From Caldilineaceae bacterium (lineage in GTDB: Bacteria; Chloroflexota; Anaerolineae; Caldilineales; Caldilineaceae), in assembly GCA_018003515.1 (NCBI GenBank), contig JAGNDO010000003.1, positions 1-64,000 of the forward strand: DNA of 64,000 nucleotides, given 5' to 3'. A model generated the notes under the pieces. The model had not been told where the DNA came from, ran no database searches, and saw only the letters and a list, made by a program, of their open reading frames with translations. Of the stretch, positions 8,686 through 17,669 are shown piece by piece. Every line of letters begins with the position of its first letter. The stretch's first letter is position 1. The position numbers and the translations under genes were made by a program.

Positions 8686-9925
8686 ATTTCATCGGCACAA
8701 CCAGATCATACGGATACTTCGTCAGCCACACCAACTCCCCCGCCTCGTTGAAGGCCACCGCATCCTCGATCCGCACTCCAAAGCCCTTGCCGTCGGGCAG
8801 ATCCGGGTAATAGAGTCCCGGCTCGATGGTGACGACGTGACCGGGCTGAACCAGCGTGTCATTGCCCGCGGCGTGGCTGAAGCCTGGCCCTTCGTGGACA
8901 TCCAACCCGATGCCGTGGCCCAGGCCGTGGACATAGCCCTCGTGGGTGCCGGGATGGGTGCGGGCGGTCTTGTGGCCCAGACCCTCGTAGAAATCCAGGG
9001 TCATTTCTTGATAAGAGCGGCACGGCTCGCCCACCTTGAGCGTGTTCATCACCCGATCATAGATCGCCTTGGTCTGATCCCAGGCTTGTTGCACTTCGTC
9101 CGTGGCATAGCCCAGACTCCAGGTCCGGGTCATGTCGTGGAAGTAGCCGCTGGGCAGTTGGGGGAAGATGTCGAAGACGATGCTGCGGCCCAGGCGCAAG
9201 GGCATGGAGAGGTCGCCGCTGTTGTGGGGCACGCCAGCGTCCCGGCCCTGGGCGAAGATGGTGCCATGATCCTCGTTCATGCCCACGGCTTGCAGTTGAC
9301 GGCGGATGAATGCCTTGACATGGCCGATGGTCAACGGCTCGCCGTCCGCCTGCACCACGATCTCATCCCGCACCCGGTGAGATTGGATAAACGCCTGCAC
9401 CTCCCCCACCACCTGGCAGGTCAGCCGCCCGGCCTCGGCCAGCTCGGCCAACTCCGTGTCGTCCTTGGTGGCCCGGGCCAGATCAAAAAGCGACTGGCCA
9501 AATTCGCCCACCAACTCCACCCCATCCAGCCGGTCCGAAAGCTGGTTGAGCAACGTGTAACTCTCGCCCACATCCATTTTGCCATAGACGCCCAGCCGCC
9601 CGGCCAGGGCTTGATGTTCGATGATCTGGCTGAACATATCCACCGTGGCCGCCAACTGGTTGCCCTCGTGCTTGCGCAGCAGTTCATAGCGGTTGTACAG
9701 CGCATCCCGGTCCACCAATGCCAGCCCGGTGGTGGCCGCCGAGTCCCGCTCCATGCCGCCGTGGATCAGCGTCACCGGCCCGGCCCGCCGCTTTACAATC
9801 ACCGCCCCCTCCAAATGCACCCCGCCGGTGAGGTAGTTCATCACCGAGTTGCCGCCGCTGTTGCCCATGACCATCAGGGCATCCAGCTTTCGCTCTGCCA
9901 TCAACCGATCCAAATCTGCGCGCAT
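8684..9925 (-). CDS. M24 family metallopeptidase (Xaa-Pro aminopeptidase-like)
   Basis: A 413-residue protein with an N-terminal creatinase-like domain and a C-terminal pita-bread peptidase domain. All five dinuclear metal ligands can be placed: Asp in FDIFPQ, Asp in FHDMTRTW, His in GLGHGIGLD, Glu in TIEPGLYY and Glu in VRIEDAV. It should cleave N-terminal residues ahead of proline or hydrolyse dipeptides in the cytoplasm. ATG 9925 is chosen because AGGAG lies 8 bases upstream and the family domain begins there. Confidence 0.9.
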   Translation of the reverse strand: MRADLDRLMAERKLDALMVMGNSGGNSVMNYLTGGVHLEGAVIVKRRAGPVTLIHGGMERDSAATTGLALVDRDALYNRYELLRKHEGNQLAATVDMFSQIIEHQALAGRLGVYGKMDVGESYTLLNQLSDRLDGVELVGEFGQSLFDLARATKDDTELAELAEAGRLTCQVVGEVQAFIQSHRVRDEIVVQADGEPLTIGHVKAFIRRQLQAVGMNEDHGTIFAQGRDAGVPHNSGDLSMPLRLGRSIVFDIFPQLPSGYFHDMTRTWSLGYATDEVQQAWDQTKAIYDRVMNTLKVGEPCRSYQEMTLDFYEGLGHKTARTHPGTHEGYVHGLGHGIGLDVHEGPGFSHAAGNDTLVQPGHVVTIEPGLYYPDLPDGKGFGVRIEDAVAFNEAGELVWLTKYPYDLVVPMK

Positions 9926-10053
9926 GGTGAAACTCCTGTCGATTTTGTCTTTTATTTTGGGAAAATTGAGGAAATCCGTGTTGGCTGTTCTTGTGTGGAT
10001 CAAACAGAAGGGTTTGGTATTGGCAGTGGTGGCCAAAGAGGAGGGGATGGCAA

Positions 10054-10665
10054 CTAAGCGACAAATGGGCTAGGCTTGACCGCTACGATGGCATCCGTGG
10101 GTCGGGGCAACGCCGGTCCGTCCGATCGGGAGGCCACGATCTCCCAGCCCCAACTGCGGATGGCCGTGTAAAACTCCTCCGGTTTCAGCAAAAAATCCGA
10201 CGGAAAACTGTCGCGACGGTGGCTGTTGAAGGTCTCCATGATCAGCAACCCGCCGGGGCGCAACGCCGTGCGCATGGCCGGCCACAAGGCACGATCCAAA
10301 AAGAAAAAGCAGAGGATCAGATCATAGGTGTCGGCCTGGGGCTGCCAGTGATCCAAATCGGCCGCGATGTAGGAAAGTTGACCATCCAGCCCGCACTGCC
10401 TGGCTCGCTCCTGACCCAAAGCGACCGCCTCATCGCTGATGTCGATCCCCGTCATCCGCCAGCCCTGCTCGGCCAGAAAAAAGGTGTTGCGCCCCGGTCC
10501 GCAAGCCAGATCCAGCCCCGTGGGCATACGTCCCTGGGTGCGCACCCACTGGGCGCGCATGTGGACCATGTCCATATGCTCGGTCAGCCAAGAGCGGGCA
10601 GAGCGATGACCCTGAAATTCCTGGGCATAGCGTTGATTCCAATGGGTCTTGTGGGCGACGGTCAT
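10054..10665 (-). CDS. Class I SAM-dependent methyltransferase (TehB/UbiE-like)
   Basis: A 203-residue Rossmann methyltransferase. Motif I is LDLACGPGRNT (about residue 50), motif II is GIDISDEA, and YDLILCFFFLD is the post-II strand. It resembles the TehB group, which methylates small molecules such as tellurite or thiols; the substrate is unknown. The start has GGAAGATC just upstream. It lies upstream of and co-directional with the M24 gene, with about 130 bases between. Confidence 0.8.
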   Translation of the reverse strand: MTVAHKTHWNQRYAQEFQGHRSARSWLTEHMDMVHMRAQWVRTQGRMPTGLDLACGPGRNTFFLAEQGWRMTGIDISDEAVALGQERARQCGLDGQLSYIAADLDHWQPQADTYDLILCFFFLDRALWPAMRTALRPGGLLIMETFNSHRRDSFPSDFLLKPEEFYTAIRSWGWEIVASRSDGPALPRPTDAIVAVKPSPFVA

Positions 10666-11088
10666 GGGATCTTCCTCGACGTTGGCAATAGAGAACGGGG
10701 GCGGGAAGATTGGAGTGATTGGTTGAATCGGGGAAAACCTTCACAAGTAGAGTAACATCAGACCCTACGCGTGTCAAACAAAATCGTACACGCAGGTGCG
10801 CACCATGCCCTTTGGACACGAAATGGACAATCCCGGAAAGGGCCGGTTCTTATTGGGTCAAGTCAGTAGTCCTGGCCCATTCCGGGATTGAACGGGCAGC
10901 CCCCACCATTCCCGGAATGTCCAAGAACCTTCAACGCCATCCTCCTGCACCCAAAATTCTCACCTCCAAAACATGGCCCACACCGCCCGCTTTGGCATCA
11001 TGGTGACAGAACCCCAGCCCAACCTCCACTATCCTGAACCGAGATTGTACACTTTTTCCCAAACCAGCCCACCCACGGAGTCCGTGCC
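10666..11088. other. Intergenic region without a gene
   Basis: A divergent spacer of 423 bases between the methyltransferase (minus) and the ABC ATPase (plus), so it must hold both promoters. An imperfect inverted repeat (GGACAATCCCGGAAAG around 10826, CATTCCCGGAATGTCC around 10907) is visible. The short palindrome CACGGAGTCCGTG at 11074-11086 covers the ribosome site of the ABC gene. No open frame is convincing. Confidence 0.5.
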
Positions 11089-11790
11089 ATGAACAACCCC
11101 AAACCCACCCTCATCACCCTGGACAACCTGAGCAAAGCCTACACCGAAGCCGGACGCAGCCATCCCGTGCTGGAGACCATCACCTGGAACTTCGCCGAAG
11201 GGGAATTTGTGGCCCTCTTCGGCAAGTCAGGCAGCGGCAAAAGCACCCTGCTCAACCTGATCTCCGGCATCGACAAGCCCAGCGCCGGCAGCGTGCGCAT
11301 CCGCCAGAACGGCCGCATCGCCGACATCACCGGCATGAGCGACCGGGAGCGCACCCTCTTCCGCCGGGTGTATATCGGCATTATCTTCCAGTTCTTCAAC
11401 CTGATCCCCACCCTCACCGTGCTGGAAAATGTCACCCTGCCCTTGGAATTAGCGGGCCGGGGGCGCCAGAGCCGGGTCCACGCCTCCGAATTGCTGGAGC
11501 GGGTGGGGCTGGGGGATCGACTGTCCACCTTCCCCGACAAACTGAGCGGAGGCGAGCAACAGCGGGTGGCGATTGCCCGAGCGTTGAGCCACGATCCGCT
11601 GCTGATTTTGGCGGATGAGCCGACCGGGAATCTGGACGAATCCACGGGCGATTCCGTGTTGTCCCTGCTTCTGGAATTGACCCGGGACGCGGGAAAAACC
11701 CTAATCATGGCCACCCACGCGCCGGAGATTGCAGAGTTGGCGGATCGGGTGTTGCATATTGAGCGTGGGAAATTGGTGGCGAACTCATGA
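11089..11790 (+). CDS. ABC transporter ATP-binding protein (LolD/MacB-like)
   Basis: A 233-residue ATPase: Walker [10 protein letters not shown] (about 45), Q-loop [16 protein letters not shown], signature [15 protein letters not shown], Walker [13 protein letters not shown] and switch His in ATHAPE. The [11 protein letters not shown] and DEPTGNLD blocks mark the LolD/MacB/FtsE branch that powers FtsX-like permeases. It overlaps the permease gene by 4 bases. It likely drives lipoprotein extraction, macrolide-type efflux or mechanotransmission across the membrane; which one cannot be decided. Confidence 0.92.
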   Translation: MNNPKPTLITLDNLSKAYTEAGRSHPVLETITWNFAEGEFVALFGKSGSGKSTLLNLISGIDKPSAGSVRIRQNGRIADITGMSDRERTLFRRVYIGIIFQFFNLIPTLTVLENVTLPLELAGRGRQSRVHASELLERVGLGDRLSTFPDKLSGGEQQRVAIARALSHDPLLILADEPTGNLDESTGDSVLSLLLELTRDAGKTLIMATHAPEIAELADRVLHIERGKLVANS

Positions 11791-14348
11791 AACTCCTCTT
11801 CAAACTAGCGGACCGCCACGCCCGCCGCCGCCCGTGGCAGAGTGTCTTTTTTGTGATCGGCGTGGCGATTGGCGTGGCCATGATTGTGGCGATTGATCTG
11901 GCCAACGCGTCCGCGGGGCGGGCGTTTGAGTTGGGCACGGAGTCCGTGGCGGGCAAGGCGACGCACCAGATTGTGGGCGGGCCGACGGGGCTGGACGAGC
12001 AGGTCTACACGGATCTGCGCCGGGAGGCAGGCTATCGGTTGAGCGCGCCCGTGGTGGTGGATTATGTGCAGGCCCCGGCGCTGGACGGTCAGCCCGTGCG
12101 ATTGCTGGGCATCGATCCCTTTGCCGAGGCCCCTTTCCGTAGCTATTTGGGCACGGGAGACAGCGGCAGCACCTTTAGCCAGGGCTTTTTGGCCGCGCTG
12201 TTGACCGAGCCGAACACAGTCTTGATGAGCAGCGAGGTGGCCGCCCGCTATGGCCTGTCCGTGGGTGACACCACCCCCATCGTGATCGGCGGACGCACGG
12301 AGACCATGACCATCGTGGGTCTGCTGGCCCCGTCGGATGACTTGAGCCGTCGGTCGTTGGATGGTCTGTTGATCACGGACATCTCCACGGCCCAGGAGGT
12401 GTTGGGCCGGGTGGGGCGGATCGACCGCATCGACTTGATTGTGCCCAGCGGTGCGGCGGGTGAGGCGGATTTGGCCCGGATTCGGGCCATCCTGCCAACC
12501 GGGGCGCGGCTGGAATCCGCCGGGGCCCGGGCGGGGACGGTGGATCAGATGACGGCGGCGTTCCGGCTGAATTTGACGGCGCTGAGTCTGCTGGCGTTGG
12601 TGGTGGGGATGTTCCTGATCTACAACACGGTGACGTTCAGCGTGGTGCAGCGGCGGCCCGTGTTGGGCAGTCTGCGCGCCTTGGGCATGACCCGGCGGGA
12701 GATCTTCGGCACGATTTTGTTGGAAGCTGGCCTGCTTGGGTTGGTGGGCACGGTGCTGGGCTTGGGACTGGGCGTGGTCTTGGGCCAGGGGGCGGTTCGG
12801 GCTGTGACACAGACGGTCAACGACCTCTTCTTTGTGGTGGCCGTGCGGGAGAACAGCGTGCCTGTCTTCACCCTGGTGAAGGGGGGCGTGATCGGGCTGG
12901 CTGCGGCCTTGGGCGCGGCCATGATCCCGGCCTGGGAGGCGACCAATGTGCCCCCGGCCGGCGCATTGCAACGCAGCAACATGGAAGAACGGGTGCGTCA
13001 ACTGATCCCGTGGTTGAGCGGAGCCGGGGTCGTTATGATTCTGATCGGTGCAGGATTGCTGATCCCGGCGTGGAGCCTGATCGTGACTTTTGCAGGCCTG
13101 TTCGCCATTGTGATCGGCATCGCCCTGCTAACCCCAGCCCTCATTTTGATCATGATGAGCGGGCTGCAAAAACTTGCCGAGGGGCGGCTGGGCGTCCTGG
13201 CCCGCATGGCCCCGCGGGACGTGATGCGCTCCCTCAGCCGCACGTCCGTGGCCGTGGCCGCGCTGATGGTGGCGGTCAGCGTGATCATCGGCGTGGGGGT
13301 GATGGTGGGCAGCTTTCGGCTGACCGTGACCAACTGGCTGGAGGACGTGCTGCGGGCGGACATCTTTGTGTCGCCCCCGGCCTTGGTGGCCAGCCGGGTG
13401 ACTGCGCCCCTGCCCACGGGCCTGGTGGCGGAACTGGCTGCCTTCCCCGGCATCACCGGCACAGCCACCAGCCGAGAAGTGGAGATCGTCACCGACGCTT
13501 TCGGTCCCCTGCGCCTGACCGCCCTGACCAACGATCTGGCCAAGGAGAAGCGGCGCTATATCAACTCCGTGGGGGATTGGCAGACCACCTGGCAGGCGCT
13601 GCGGGACGGCGGGGTGATCATCAACGAGCCTATGGCCAACAAGCAGAAGCTGAAGACCGGGGACGCCCTCACCCTGCTCACGGACCGGGGGACGCACACC
13701 TTTATGATTGTGGGGGTGATGCTGGGCTTTGACGCCTCGTCCGTGGTGACGATTGACGATGGGGTCTATCGGCGCTTTTGGGACGACCCCAGTATCTCCG
13801 GGGTGGCGCTCTTTGTGGAGCTGGGGGAAGATGTGGACGCCAAGGTCAACGAGCTGCGGGCGGCCTATGCGGACAGCCCCAACGGGGTGGTCTTCCGCTC
13901 CAACCGGGGGCTGCGGGAGAATGCGTTGCTGGTCTTTGACCGCACCTTTGCCATCACCATCGCCCTGCAACTCCTGGCCACCATCGTGGCCTTTATCGGC
14001 ATCCTCAGCACGCTGATGAGCCTGCAACTGGAGAAGCGCCGGGAGCTGGGCGTCCTGCGCTCCACGGGCATGACCCGGCGCCAACTCTGGCAGCTCACCC
14101 TGATGGAGACCGGGCTGATCGGGGGCAGCGCGGGGATCATCGCCATGCCCACGGGCTTCGTGCTGGCCATCATCCTGATCTACATCATCAACCTGCGCTC
14201 CTTCGGCTGGACATTGCAAATGCAGCTTCAGCCGGGCGAGTTCGGGCGGGCGTTTGCCGTGGCCTTGGTGGCCGCGCTGCTGGCGGGGATCTATCCGGCG
14301 TGGCGGATGGGGCAGACGCAGCCGGCGGATGCGTTGCGGTCAGAGTAG
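11787..14348 (+). CDS. FtsX-like ABC transporter permease (two FtsX domains)
   Basis: An 853-residue membrane protein. A first helix at about 18-36 is followed by a large extracytoplasmic MacB-PCD-like region, three helices around 255-400, a central hydrophobic pair (about 410-455), a second periplasmic-type region and a second FtsX domain at the C-terminus with the YPAWRMG tail typical of these permeases. [12 protein letters not shown] and [12 protein letters not shown] are the two coupling-helix segments that touch the ATPase. It is translated with the ATPase (ATGA overlap). Length fits double-FtsX permeases. Confidence 0.9.
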   Translation: MKLLFKLADRHARRRPWQSVFFVIGVAIGVAMIVAIDLANASAGRAFELGTESVAGKATHQIVGGPTGLDEQVYTDLRREAGYRLSAPVVVDYVQAPALDGQPVRLLGIDPFAEAPFRSYLGTGDSGSTFSQGFLAALLTEPNTVLMSSEVAARYGLSVGDTTPIVIGGRTETMTIVGLLAPSDDLSRRSLDGLLITDISTAQEVLGRVGRIDRIDLIVPSGAAGEADLARIRAILPTGARLESAGARAGTVDQMTAAFRLNLTALSLLALVVGMFLIYNTVTFSVVQRRPVLGSLRALGMTRREIFGTILLEAGLLGLVGTVLGLGLGVVLGQGAVRAVTQTVNDLFFVVAVRENSVPVFTLVKGGVIGLAAALGAAMIPAWEATNVPPAGALQRSNMEERVRQLIPWLSGAGVVMILIGAGLLIPAWSLIVTFAGLFAIVIGIALLTPALILIMMSGLQKLAEGRLGVLARMAPRDVMRSLSRTSVAVAALMVAVSVIIGVGVMVGSFRLTVTNWLEDVLRADIFVSPPALVASRVTAPLPTGLVAELAAFPGITGTATSREVEIVTDAFGPLRLTALTNDLAKEKRRYINSVGDWQTTWQALRDGGVIINEPMANKQKLKTGDALTLLTDRGTHTFMIVGVMLGFDASSVVTIDDGVYRRFWDDPSISGVALFVELGEDVDAKVNELRAAYADSPNGVVFRSNRGLRENALLVFDRTFAITIALQLLATIVAFIGILSTLMSLQLEKRRELGVLRSTGMTRRQLWQLTLMETGLIGGSAGIIAMPTGFVLAIILIYIINLRSFGWTLQMQLQPGEFGRAFAVALVAALLAGIYPAWRMGQTQPADALRSE

Positions 14349-14370
14349 GGTACACAATCAAAAGGAGAAC

Positions 14371-14937
14371 ATGATGAAACTAAGAACAGTTCTGATCCTG
14401 GGCGTTTTACTGACGGGGACGGCGGGGAGTTTTTGGCGGTTTGGGGTCCAGCGCAGTGTGCTGGACGTGAGCCGGGACGATGTCCACTTTCCCACGGTTT
14501 CCGGCACCAATTTGGACCGACAGGAGATGACCTTCCCCGCGGATTTTGCAGGGGCGTTGAATATCCTGTTTGTGCCCTTCTTGCAGTCACAACAACCGGT
14601 GGTGGACACCTGGGTGCCCTTTGCCCAAGATGCCGAAGCCGCCTTCCCCGGCGTCGTCTACTATGAGCTGCCCACCATCAACAACATGCCCGGCCTGGCC
14701 CGCACGTTCATCAACGAAGGCATGCGGGCGGGCATCCCCGACCAAACGTCGAGGGAGCGCACGGTCACCCTCTATATCGACATGGCCAAGTTCATGGGGG
14801 CCACGGGCATCACCGGGCGGGACGAGGTCCACACCCTGCTGGTCAACCGGGACGGCGACATCCTGTGGCGGACGACGGGGGCGTTCGATGAGGAGAAGGG
14901 GGAGGGGTTGAAAGCTGCGATCTTGGCCAACCGGTAG
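14371..14937 (+). CDS. Membrane-anchored thioredoxin-like protein
   Basis: A 188-residue protein with an N-terminal hydrophobic anchor or signal (about 5-22), then a thioredoxin-like core (NILFVPFLQSQQPVVDTWVPF; VVYYELPTIN; VHTLLVNRDGDILWRTTG). No CxxC pair is present, so it is not a redox thioredoxin. The fold and the GRDE...G-I-W ending recall ATP10-type proteins. AAGGAG precedes ATG 14371, 22 bases after the permease stop, so it belongs to the same operon and may act as an extracytoplasmic partner of the exporter. The role is an inference. Confidence 0.65.
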   Translation: MMKLRTVLILGVLLTGTAGSFWRFGVQRSVLDVSRDDVHFPTVSGTNLDRQEMTFPADFAGALNILFVPFLQSQQPVVDTWVPFAQDAEAAFPGVVYYELPTINNMPGLARTFINEGMRAGIPDQTSRERTVTLYIDMAKFMGATGITGRDEVHTLLVNRDGDILWRTTGAFDEEKGEGLKAAILANR

Positions 14938-15006
14938 GGGTGATTTTTGGGGCGATGGGGGACTGTTAGGAGAGACCTATCCGGCGTGGCGGATGGGGTA
15001 AGAGGG

Positions 15007-15035
15007 TTGTGGGGTGGGGAAAGGTGGGCTATAAT
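15007..15035 (+). promoter_or_regulatory. Possible sigma-70 promoter of the RelE/ParE pair
   Basis: TTGTGG (15007-15012) and a perfect TATAAT (15030-15035) are 17 bases apart, about 80 bases before the antitoxin start. Confidence 0.5.
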
Positions 15036-15113
15036 TGAGCTACAGGTTGAATCCTTGAACAACGAACAGTCACTATCAGTCTATGGAATCGTTCACGTAC
15101 TTTGGGGGCAGAA

Positions 15114-15335
15114 ATGGCAATGCGTGTTGCGGATATGAGTGTGGATGAACTAAGAACGCTCATTCAGGAAACTGTCGGCCAGACTTTGTCAGACTTGTTG
15201 CGTGACCCGGATGAGGGCTTGGCTTTGCGCGAGGACTTTCAGAGTGCTTTACAACGCTCGCTTGAAATTCACAAGTCGGGTGGGGAAACCATCCCAGCGG
15301 ATAGTGTTGCTGCAAGATTAGGATTGAGTTGGTAA
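15114..15335 (+). CDS. Putative antitoxin of a RelE/ParE module
   Basis: A 73-residue protein, helical in its first half (MSVDELRTLIQETV) and with a DPDEGLALREDF segment that recurs in many small antitoxins paired with RelE/ParE toxins. It ends 1 base before the toxin start. ATG 15114 is taken; the first 12 bases before it (TTG 15102) are possible too. It should bind and neutralise the toxin and repress the pair. Confidence 0.65.
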   Translation: MAMRVADMSVDELRTLIQETVGQTLSDLLRDPDEGLALREDFQSALQRSLEIHKSGGETIPADSVAARLGLSW

Positions 15336-15336
15336 A

Positions 15337-15600
15337 ATGGCTCACGTCGTGTTTACCCCAACCGCCGAAGATGATTTGGCCCGCTTGAACAAGCCAGTCG
15401 CCCAGCGAGTCTTCAGCAAAATTCGCTGGCTGGCAGACAACTTCCAAACCCTGACACCCCTTCCATTAACGGGTCAATGGGAGGGGGTGTACAAGTTGCG
15501 CGTGGGAGATTATCGGGTGTTGTACACGTTTGACACAAGCCAAACCAGTATCACGATTCATTTTGTCCGACACCGTCGCGAAGTTTACAAGATCAAATAG
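15337..15600 (+). CDS. RelE/ParE family toxin
   Basis: An 87-residue toxin: YKLRVGDYRVLYTFDTSQTSITIHFVRHRREVY is the family C-terminal sheet with the R-x-x-Y-R-type core (KLRVGDYRVLY) and the late RHRREVY. RelE members cut mRNA in the ribosome, ParE members attack gyrase; the His/Arg-rich end favours the RelE side, but this is not certain. It follows its antitoxin directly. Confidence 0.85.
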   Translation: MAHVVFTPTAEDDLARLNKPVAQRVFSKIRWLADNFQTLTPLPLTGQWEGVYKLRVGDYRVLYTFDTSQTSITIHFVRHRREVYKIK

Positions 15601-15721
15601 GTAGCCGAAAATACTGCCAAATCAAGTTTCGCCCGATAGTTGGCCAGACCATTCATTGGCCATTGAACCGATGATGACAGCAGTGCTGCAAGACACAATA
15701 AACCATCGTTGATCTTCCCCA

Positions 15722-15900
15722 GGTAGGACTGCACGATAGCGTGATGCCAAAAACGCACGATTTTGCTTGAAGGGTTAACGCGAGATTTAGTACTTTTTTG
15801 GCTGCGGATACTATATAGCGGGTGATTCAGATAGCATTCCGTCCAAATCTGGCGTAATCGAAATCAAAGTGATCAGATCACGCTATCGTGCAGTCCTACC
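15722..15900. mobile_element. MITE with 24-bp terminal inverted repeats and 8-bp target duplication
   Basis: The ends 15722-15745 and 15877-15900 are perfect 24-bp inverted repeats starting GGTAGGACTGCACGATAGCG. They are flanked by an exact 8-bp direct repeat, CTTCCCCA, at 15714-15721 and 15901-15908, a clear target-site duplication. The 131-bp inside is AT-rich and has no open frame, so the element is non-autonomous. An 8-bp duplication is seen in families such as ISL3, IS66 and ISAs1; the parent transposase is not in the window. Confidence 0.9.
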
Positions 15901-15977
15901 CTTCCCCATGCAGCCCAGAAATATGTTCTCAGCTATGGTCGCCACACAGAGCCAAGTTCCACTCAAAAGGTGAGGAT

Positions 15978-16391
15978 ATGATGGGAAACAAAGACAATCA
16001 TGAATATCTAAAAATGGAATATGAGCAAACTGTACAAACTCTACGGAATTGGGATACGTTATTTTTCAATACATTCTCTGGTGTAATAATTGCTGGTGGA
16101 ATTGGAAGCATCGTCGCGTGGGAGGGAACACAAGGAGCGATGCAGCTAAAGGCAATTCTGATTGCCATTCCTTCGGTACTCTATTTTATTGTCCTTTTAT
16201 ATTTTCTCTATAACCGATTGATTGCCCAACGAAAATTCCAAGTACTCAATGAAATTGAGAAACATCTTGACCTAATTGGTTCTTATCGTGAGCAGACATC
16301 AAAAGTCAAGAGAATAGTATATTTTGCCTTCTTTCCTCTGTTTACAGCACTGTATATAGGTTATCTGATTTTTGTCGTGGCATATACATAA
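15978..16391 (+). CDS. Small three-helix membrane protein, unknown function
   Basis: A 137-residue protein with a charged N-terminal helix (HEYLKMEYEQTVQTLRNWD) and three likely membrane spans (about residues 26-45, 58-80, 113-135). The helical N-terminus before the first span recalls SLATT-type or related small effector-like membrane proteins, but the match is not firm. It is markedly AT-rich and stands right after the MITE; one base separates its stop from the following glycosyltransferase start, so they form a unit. The ribosome site is AAGGTGAGG. Confidence 0.6.
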   Translation: MMGNKDNHEYLKMEYEQTVQTLRNWDTLFFNTFSGVIIAGGIGSIVAWEGTQGAMQLKAILIAIPSVLYFIVLLYFLYNRLIAQRKFQVLNEIEKHLDLIGSYREQTSKVKRIVYFAFFPLFTALYIGYLIFVVAYT

Positions 16392-17150
16392 ATGAAAATC
16401 GTTTTCTGTAGCGCTATGTACAACGAAGAATCAGTTGCACAATTAGTAATGGATGGAATAATCGAGCTACTAGATGAGATAGAGATTATTAGCTTTGTGG
16501 TTGTAAACGATGGCTCAACTGATAGAACCAGTATTATACTTGAATCGTACGCTCACAAACATCTAAATATCATTAAACATAATAACCGTTCAGGGATCGG
16601 GGCTTGTATTTACACCGGCTTACAGCTCGCCCAATCTTCCGGTGCGACGCACTTCGGTTTTCTTCCAGGAAACGGTAGGATTGAAGTATCAGAAATTAAG
16701 AAACTGCTAAGTCTAGATAATCTCAATCAGCCCGAGTATTTGATGGGGAGTCGATTTCTACATACTGGTTATCATCAGGGGATACCTGGATATAGAAAGG
16801 TTTTGATTCAGATCTTTAGTGCATCCTTTAGCTTTCTGCTAAAGATCAAACTGACTGATATCAGTTGCGGGTTGAGGTTAATTAGCCTGCATAATTGGGA
16901 CCATAGCTTGGATGTAAATTTTCTAAAATCCCAATATAGTGGCGAACAGATTCTTACGTTAGTAGCCATAGAGACTGAACTGATAATAAGAGAAGTTGGT
17001 ATCAATCTAGTTTATTCCCCTTTAAGACCATATTCGCATCTTAAATTTCTCGATTTGCCTCAAATTATTTGGCCTTGGATACGCTATATCGTATGGAAAA
17101 AGGCAAAAATAGCCTTCTTGAAGCCAGTTTGGCTATACTCAACTCAATAA
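16392..17150 (+). CDS. Family 2 glycosyltransferase (DPM1-like)
   Basis: A 252-residue GT-A protein. VVNDGSTDRT (residues 36-45) is the nucleotide-binding motif, and NNRSGIGACIYTGLQLA matches the usual G-x-G-x-A segment. The position that normally carries D-x-D reads LPGNGRIEV, so the first acidic residues are missing; either another acid serves or the enzyme is altered. A hydrophobic stretch near the C-terminus could associate with the membrane. It is AT-rich like its neighbour, which suggests transfer. It may glycosylate a lipid carrier. Confidence 0.75.
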   Translation: MKIVFCSAMYNEESVAQLVMDGIIELLDEIEIISFVVVNDGSTDRTSIILESYAHKHLNIIKHNNRSGIGACIYTGLQLAQSSGATHFGFLPGNGRIEVSEIKKLLSLDNLNQPEYLMGSRFLHTGYHQGIPGYRKVLIQIFSASFSFLLKIKLTDISCGLRLISLHNWDHSLDVNFLKSQYSGEQILTLVAIETELIIREVGINLVYSPLRPYSHLKFLDLPQIIWPWIRYIVWKKAKIAFLKPVWLYSTQ

Positions 17151-17234
17151 CGATCAACCCTGTGTCTCTAGATACATGCCAAATCGATAATGCCGAGGGG
17201 TAAGCTTCACTTTTTCAGCATGTCGAACGCATGA

Positions 17235-17420
17235 TTGACCACCAGGGGACAGCGCTACCCGACCCGTGTACTGTGCGAATTTCAGGGGAAGGAAGGGCAG
17301 GTTGTCCTCGACCAGATTCGCACCGTCGACAAATCCAGACTGGTGAAAAAGCTGGGCCGTATCAGCAAACTCACACAGAACGAAGTGCTTGGTACATTGG
17401 CTGATATGTTTGCGGAGTAG
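17235..17420 (+). pseudogene. Truncated MazF/PemK toxin (C-terminal half)
   Basis: The 61 codons encode YPTRV...FQGKEGQVVLDQIRTVDKSRLVKKLG with an LADMFAE end, the C-terminal half of a MazF/PemK endoribonuclease (the DQIRTVDKSRL block is diagnostic). A TGA stands immediately upstream in frame (17232-17234), and no N-terminal half with the R-P-x-x-V motif is visible, so the gene is broken. No MazE is seen. Confidence 0.55.
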
Positions 17421-17567
17421 CCCCCAAAACCGTCGGATAAACACCTCCCCATCCCCACCCCATCTGATTCAATGAAAATCGCATGTGCATCCTCGCGCCC
17501 ATCGGTCTGGGCAAGATGCCCCACGATTGGCGCATAGACAAACCCATCATGTTTTCAAAATTCCCTC

Positions 17568-17595
17568 TTGACAAGTTCAAAATATGTGCTATATT
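17568..17595 (+). promoter_or_regulatory. Sigma-70 promoter of the LacI-type regulator
   Basis: TTGACA (17568-17573) and TATATT (17590-17595) with 16 bases between. The palindromic operator lies directly downstream, so the regulator would block its own transcription. Confidence 0.75.
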
Positions 17596-17602
17596 ACGAT
17601 CA

Positions 17603-17618
17603 ATGTTACGCGTAACAT
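17603..17618. promoter_or_regulatory. LacI-family operator, first copy
   Basis: A perfect 16-bp palindrome, ATGTTACGCGTAACAT, with the central CG of LacI/GalR operators, 8 bases after the -10 box. Confidence 0.8.
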
Positions 17619-17669
17619 ATCTTGCTTGACAAGCCCACCCAACACCTACAATCCAGATTGCGACTCCCT

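Noticed and set aside
8636-10057. Long open frame on the plus strand opposite the M24 peptidase
   Set aside because: It is the mirror of a well-supported peptidase gene; no domain, no ribosome site, and His/Gly-rich shadow composition. Similar long antisense frames at 33629-35299 and 58755-60929 were left out for the same reason.
15888-15977. Longer start for the small membrane protein within the MITE end
   Set aside because: The first 30 codons would be coded by the transposon end and its flank; ATG 15978 has a good AAGGTGAGG site.
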